Shown here piece by piece: positions 6,698-8,824 of a stretch of 8,824 bases of DNA. The notes beneath the pieces are model-generated. The model saw nothing but the letters and a program-made list of their open reading frames with translations, was not told the origin of the DNA and made no database searches. How positions within the stretch are numbered: the first letter of the stretch is position 1; the number at the start of each line of letters is the position of its first letter. This DNA is from Candidatus Magasanikbacteria bacterium RIFOXYD12_FULL_33_17 (GTDB lineage: Bacteria; Patescibacteriota; Patescibacteriia; Magasanikbacterales; UBA922): positions 1 through 8,824 of the forward strand of contig MFRB01000027.1 in the NCBI GenBank assembly GCA_001783255.1. The letters are read 5' to 3'. The translations under genes and the position numbers were made by a program.

Positions 6698-6805
6698 ATG
6701 AACGAAAATAAGTGTCCCAATAACTCAAACATTAGGTGGATCGCGGCCTGGATCGTCGTAAGTGCCGTTTGGATCTTCATCCATACTTTCTTGGTTCATC
6801 AGTAG
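6698..6805 (+). CDS. 35-residue single-pass membrane peptide, unknown function
   Basis: A short gene with a clear Shine-Dalgarno (AAGAGGA, 7 nt before the ATG), a strong promoter 70 bp upstream and a stop followed by a structured 3' end. The peptide has a polar N-terminus (MNENKCPNNSNIR) and one hydrophobic helix at about 14-32 (WIAAWIVVSAVWIFIHTFL), ending VHQ. It has one cysteine and no lipobox in the usual place. I do not recognise the family; a membrane-anchored small protein, a toxin-like peptide or a leader peptide are all possible. Its G+C is higher than in the resident genes, and the same 3' module follows it and the next gene, so it is probably the first unit of a two-cassette array. 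Confidence 0.6.
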   Translation: MNENKCPNNSNIRWIAAWIVVSAVWIFIHTFLVHQ

Positions 6806-6824
6806 ACACCCAACCGGCCAGGTG

Positions 6825-6936
6825 AGGCCTATGGCACCACCCCACGATTCATTACAATAAGGAGAAGAATCGTGGGGACTCAACTTTTTTTATCAGCATG
6901 CTTTGGTAAAAAATGAGAGTAATCACACAAAAAATC
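6825..6936 (+). repeat. Compound 3' RNA module, copy 1 (after the 35-codon gene)
   Basis: In order: AGGCCTA (6825-6831); CACC and an 11-bp perfect stem CCCCACGATTC / GAATCGTGGGG (6840-6850 and 6867-6877); then GGACTCAA (6876-6883); then a second stem TTTTTTATCA / TGGTAAAAAA (6886-6895 and 6904-6913); then ACAAAAAATC. The same order of words and stems recurs at 7656-7786. The GC-rich first stem differs in sequence but not in place between copies, as expected of a conserved RNA shape. Confidence 0.75.
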
Positions 6937-6982
6937 AAGAAGAAGTGAATTGCAAAATAACTGAAATTTACTTCTTCCTGAT
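6934..6982 (+). terminator. Terminator-like hairpin without a T-tract
   Basis: ATCA (6934-6937) pairs with TGAT (6979-6982), enclosing a 13-bp stem GAAGAAGTGAATT / AATTTACTTCTTC (6939-6951 and 6965-6977, one G-U pair). It begins AAAAAATC like the two true terminators in the window, but GAT is followed by CGACACCC instead of TTTTTGTTTG. Read-through into the next cassette is therefore likely. Confidence 0.55.
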
Positions 6983-6983
6983 C

Positions 6984-7060
6984 GACACCCGAACCATTTT
7001 GGTTTATGTGTCTTAGGGAGGTCAGCGGCACCTAGTCCGCAGTCCTTTTAGGAGGACATC
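6984..7060 (+). promoter_or_regulatory. Structured leader with partly hidden Shine-Dalgarno of the beta-barrel gene
   Basis: Three adjacent hairpins can form: GACAC/GTGTC with AACC/GGTT inside (6984-7012); GCGG/CCGC (7025-7028 and 7037-7040); and TCCT/AGGA (7043-7046 and 7050-7053) or GTCC/GGAC (7042-7045 and 7054-7057). The last pairs with the Shine-Dalgarno AGGAGG (7050-7055), which sits 5 nt before the ATG. This is a possible translational switch; no known riboswitch class is recognised. No separate promoter is obvious here. Confidence 0.5.
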
Positions 7061-7648
7061 ATGTCGCGCTTTCTGAATGCTATGTTCATTCTCGTCACCA
7101 TCCTCACCAACAACACCGCCAACGCCGGTTCGTACGGCTTCTTCGAGGAGCAGTTCCGCGTTGATTCGTCGGGCTTCATCCCGACGGTCGATGGACTGTG
7201 GGGACAGAACATCGAGGGGATCCTGGGCGTCGAGGCATTTTTACTCCAGTCACCCGGATGGTCTGAGGCCTATGTCGGGCCGACGTTCAAGTTCAGTGAT
7301 GAGTTGACGGTTGGACTGTCATCTGGCGTCCAGATGAACAACGGTAAGTTCGAGCCGCGCTTCGCGACAAGTCTCTTCCTGAACTTCAACGATTTCGCAA
7401 CCTCCACGATCGTCGAGTGGGGCACCAACGGCGATGTTGATCTTTGGTACGATACGAAAGCAACGTACAAGATCGAATGGCTCACGTTTGGTCTCCACCT
7501 TCGACGTTTCGTCGGTTTCGGACCGACTGTCTCGATTTCGACTCCGGAGAATAAACTGAGCTACTGGCTCAGCTGGACTCCGGTCGACGTCGAGATGGGA
7601 AAGTTCGAAGCTGGTAAGGCGCTATTCGGCGGCAAACTCGGCTTCTGA
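7061..7648 (+). CDS. Secreted protein resembling a small outer-membrane beta-barrel, unknown family
   Basis: A 195-residue protein. Residues 1-22 look like a Sec signal peptide (hydrophobic core AMFILVTIL, cleavage after the ANA at 20-22). The mature 173 residues are rich in alternating hydrophobic/polar strands, for example AYVGPTFKF, ELTVGLSSGVQM, RFATSLFLNF, TSTIVEWG, ATYKIEWLTFGLHL and LSYWLSWTPV, joined by short polar turns such as NNGK and TNGD. It ends GGKLGF, with the terminal aromatic residue typical of outer-membrane barrels. I do not recognise a named family. Base composition is strikingly different: 36 of 60 bases are G/C in 7141-7200, against 12 of 60 just downstream in 7741-7800, and codons mostly end in C or G. 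The start is fixed by AGGAGG 5 nt upstream. If the host is a Patescibacterium without a classical outer membrane, a barrel is unexpected; transfer from a diderm donor is one explanation. Confidence 0.7.
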   Translation: MSRFLNAMFILVTILTNNTANAGSYGFFEEQFRVDSSGFIPTVDGLWGQNIEGILGVEAFLLQSPGWSEAYVGPTFKFSDELTVGLSSGVQMNNGKFEPRFATSLFLNFNDFATSTIVEWGTNGDVDLWYDTKATYKIEWLTFGLHLRRFVGFGPTVSISTPENKLSYWLSWTPVDVEMGKFEAGKALFGGKLGF

Positions 7649-7655
7649 AAGACAC

Positions 7656-7786
7656 AGGCCTAGTACAGCCTTCACAAGGGTACCACCTCGCAATCCAAAA
7701 GTATCATCAGCAATGATGGTCAGGGAAAGCGAGGACTCAAAATTTTTTATCAAAATTGTTTTGGTAAAAAGTTAGAACAAAAAATC
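7656..7786 (+). repeat. Compound 3' RNA module, copy 2 (after the beta-barrel gene)
   Basis: In order: AGGCCTA (7656-7662); CCACC and the stem CCTCGC / GCGAGG (7686-7691 and 7729-7734), which encloses a small hairpin ATCAT / ATGAT (7703-7707 and 7713-7717); GGACTCAA (7733-7740); then a 12-bp stem TTTTTATCAAAA / TTTTGGTAAAAA (7744-7755 and 7759-7770); then ACAAAAAATC. It matches copy 1 in order, in the linking words and in the AT stem. It continues into a complete terminator. Confidence 0.75.
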
Positions 7787-7811
7787 TCCAACTATATTTG
7801 GAGATTTTTTG
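7778..7811 (+). terminator. Intrinsic terminator of the cassette array
   Basis: A 14-bp perfect stem (CAAAAAATCTCCAA and TTGGAGATTTTTTG) with a 6-nt loop and a T-run in the 3' arm. It closes transcription from the 6600-6628 promoter. Its form AAAAAATC...GATTTTTTGTTTG equals that of the terminator at 4447-4479, so it looks like a resident element joined to the foreign cassette. Confidence 0.88.
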
Positions 7812-7831
7812 TTTGTTGAATTTTTAATAAG

Positions 7832-7861
7832 AAGTCTTTTAAGTCTTTTGAGAGTACTTTT
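7832..7861. repeat. Tandem short words, possible decayed hairpin arm
   Basis: AAGTCTTTT occurs twice in direct tandem (7832-7840 and 7841-7849), followed by the similar AGTACTTTT (7853-7861). The style is that of the word-iterated hairpin arms elsewhere, but no complementary arm is present nearby. It lies in the 273-bp gap between the beta-barrel gene and efp. Confidence 0.4.
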
Positions 7862-7887
7862 ATATAAGTAAATTTATTTTAGGAAAG

Positions 7888-7918
7888 ATCTCTCCCCGCC
7901 CATTAGGCGGGTCGAGAT
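7888..7918 (-). terminator. GC-rich hairpin just after efp
   Basis: CCCGCC (7895-7900) pairs with GGCGGG (7906-7911) around a 5-nt loop, and the outer ATCTC (7888-7892) pairs with GAGAT (7914-7918) across a small internal loop. It begins 3 nt past the efp stop on the minus strand. The following tract, CTTTCCTAAAAT, is only weakly T-rich, so it may be a terminator, an mRNA 3'-end stabiliser or a dispersed repeat. Confidence 0.6.
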
Positions 7919-7921
7919 GAA

Positions 7922-8485
7922 CTAGACTACTCTACCACCGTATTCACCAGTTTCTGTATTTACAGTAATCTCTTCACCTTCTTTGATAAATATTGGAGCG
8001 TAAATGAGTAGACCATTATCCAAAACAATTTCTTTGGTCACATTGCCACCACTACTGTCACCTTTGACAGCTGGAGGAGCAGTCACAACTTTGTAATTAA
8101 CTTTTTTTGGTAATTGAATTGCTACAATGTTACCATCATGAAGTGAAGCAATTATATCAAGACCTTCTTTCAAATATTTAGTATCTTCACCAATCACACC
8201 TTCAGAAACATCAACTGTTTCATAAGTACTTTGGTTCATGAAAGAATAGACATCACCACTCTTGTACAAAAATTGCATATTAGTATTTTGTACTTCCACA
8301 GAATCTAAAGTTTCTCCACTTTTGAAAGTAAGTTCCATACCTTTGTCACCACCAATACTCTTCAATTTACATTTGAAAAAAGCTTGGCCTTTGCCAGGAT
8401 TCACAAATTGAAAAGTGTTGATAACATACAATTGTCCATTATGTCTAATAACGGCACCTTTTTTGATATCTGTTGTATCACCCAT
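7922..8485 (-). CDS. efp: Elongation factor P
   Basis: Translation factor that binds between the P and E sites and rescues ribosomes stalled at polyproline. At 187 residues it has the normal length and three domains. The N-terminal KOW-like domain holds the modification loop FVNPGKGQAFFK; Lys32 corresponds to Lys34 of the E. coli protein. It is followed by the two OB-like domains, with the family signature APPAVKGDSSGGNVTKE and the end FIKEGEEITVNTETGEYGGRVV. The PGKGQAF loop is of the lysine type, which fits the epmA-like gene directly upstream on the same strand. The start ATG has no Shine-Dalgarno and a long word-repeat hairpin lies 40 nt upstream. Confidence 0.96.
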   Translation of the reverse strand: MGDTTDIKKGAVIRHNGQLYVINTFQFVNPGKGQAFFKCKLKSIGGDKGMELTFKSGETLDSVEVQNTNMQFLYKSGDVYSFMNQSTYETVDVSEGVIGEDTKYLKEGLDIIASLHDGNIVAIQLPKKVNYKVVTAPPAVKGDSSGGNVTKEIVLDNGLLIYAPIFIKEGEEITVNTETGEYGGRVV

Positions 8486-8525
8486 ATAAGTACGTTGTTA
8501 AAAATATAATTAATCTCAGTCTAAC

Positions 8526-8632
8526 AATCCGGATTTCCAGATAATCCAGATTATCCGGATAATAATTGGGTTTCTAGTAAAAAAATGTCTTTTTTATATC
8601 TGGAAAATCTGGATTATCCGTATATCTGGATT
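8526..8632 (-). repeat. Word-iterated hairpin between the epmA-like gene and efp
   Basis: The arms 8526-8563 and 8595-8632 are 38 nt each and match at about 31 positions, including the unbroken centre GGATAATCCAGATT. Each arm is four copies of a 9-nt word of the form WWTCCRGAT (AATCCGGAT, TTCCAGAT, AATCCAGAT, TATCCGGAT). The loop is 31 nt. The upstream end abuts the epmA stop codon and the downstream end is 40 nt before the efp start. No T-tract follows, so it is not a typical terminator. Confidence 0.8.
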
Positions 8633-8633
8633 T

Positions 8634-8824
8634 TTAAAAGAGTTTAGACATTGGCAATGTTAACACATTATTGATGTTTTGGCAAGATGTAAAGAGCTGT
8701 ACTAAGCGATCTACGCCCAAAGCAATACCAGCTGAGTTTGGCATCTGACCAACAGCTTCTATGAAGTCCATGTCTATTTCATAGACCTTTTTACCTTGTC
8801 TTTCACGCTCTTTTTGTTCAGCTT
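8634..8824 (-). CDS. epmA: EF-P lysine ligase EpmA-like (GenX, LysRS paralogue), C-terminal part only
   Basis: The last 62 complete codons of a class II lysyl-tRNA synthetase-like catalytic domain. EQKERERQGKKVYEIDMDFIEAV corresponds to the region before motif 3, and MPNSAGIALGVDRLVQLF is motif 3, with the arginine that contacts ATP. The segment resembles EpmA (SGVALGVDRLVML) more than true LysRS (GLGIGIDRMVMLF), because of the P-x-S-x-GIALGVDRL form and the short tail. In E. coli EpmA attaches beta-lysine to the EF-P lysine. Adjacency to efp with a PGKGQAF loop supports this role. The N-terminus is outside the window, so the absence of an anticodon-binding domain, which separates EpmA from LysRS, cannot be checked. 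Confidence 0.8.
   Translation of the reverse strand, partial: AEQKERERQGKKVYEIDMDFIEAVGQMPNSAGIALGVDRLVQLFTSCQNINNVLTLPMSKLF

Noticed and set aside
6519..6728. A 69-codon minus-strand frame
   Set aside because: It runs antisense across the divergent promoters, the operator and the start of the 35-codon gene, has no ribosome site, and its product has no recognisable features.
7077..7485. Other open frames on both strands inside the beta-barrel gene
   Set aside because: They arise from the GC-rich codon use of the real gene, which alone has the Shine-Dalgarno, signal peptide and strand pattern.
6825..7786. Integron attC sites at the two cassette 3' ends
   Set aside because: No matching GTTRRRY / RYYYAAC core pairs are found at the module ends, and no integrase is in the window. 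A cassette-like format is still possible by another mechanism.
6640..7811. Insertion sequence or transposon
   Set aside because: There is no transposase, no terminal inverted repeats and no clear target duplication. The repeated modules are direct and intergenic.
1..8824. CRISPR array, tRNA or rRNA genes
   Set aside because: No regularly spaced identical repeats, no cloverleaf with a CCA end and no rRNA-like stretch could be found by eye.
1..8824. Alternative genetic code with TGA read as glycine or tryptophan
   Set aside because: Conserved genes read through without in-frame TGA, and TGA ends the beta-barrel gene at a sensible place. Tryptophan is TGG throughout.

Overview
The window looks like chromosomal DNA of a small-genome, AT-rich bacterium, most probably a member of the Candidate Phyla Radiation (Patescibacteria). 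The signs are short intergenic spaces, almost no Shine-Dalgarno sequences on the resident genes, a B12-dependent ribonucleotide reductase, a TrmB-like regulator, a bacterial PH-domain membrane protein and a DUF1294 protein. This placement is an inference from gene content and style; no rRNA or tRNA is present to confirm it. TGA and TAG both act as stops, so no recoding is seen.

Left part (1-4441). A truncated class II ribonucleotide reductase gene (nrdJ) runs leftward off the edge. Its upstream region carries two NrdR-box-like palindromes 32 bp apart (one matches the consensus fully), promoter-like hexamers and a perfect DnaA-box word. Diverging from it is a rightward row: ruvB, a two-helix membrane protein, a bPH2-type PH-domain membrane protein and a DUF1294 membrane protein. 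Long hairpins precede three of these four genes. The arms of the two longest are built from repeated 8-10 nt words. The row ends in a strong bidirectional terminator at 4447-4479.

Middle part (4494-7811). A 666-residue leftward TrmB-like regulator has one winged helix and four tandem copies of an effector-like domain. It stands back to back with a rightward, GC-rich two-gene cassette array: a 35-residue single-helix membrane peptide, then a secreted protein with outer-membrane beta-barrel features. The two promoters diverge from one TGTCAC-N10-GTGACA inverted repeat. Each cassette gene has a strong Shine-Dalgarno and is followed by the same compound 3' RNA module, so the two units look related. 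Composition, ribosome binding sites and repeated 3' modules all mark this segment as foreign to its surroundings. The regulator may control it; this is inferred from layout only.

Right part (7888-8824). A leftward pair, epmA-like (only its C-terminus is inside) followed by efp, encodes elongation factor P and its probable lysine-modifying enzyme. Another word-repeat hairpin lies between them and a GC-rich hairpin follows efp.

The most unusual content is the regulator-cassette locus with its duplicated 3' modules, followed by the word-iterated hairpins placed at the 5' ends of resident genes.
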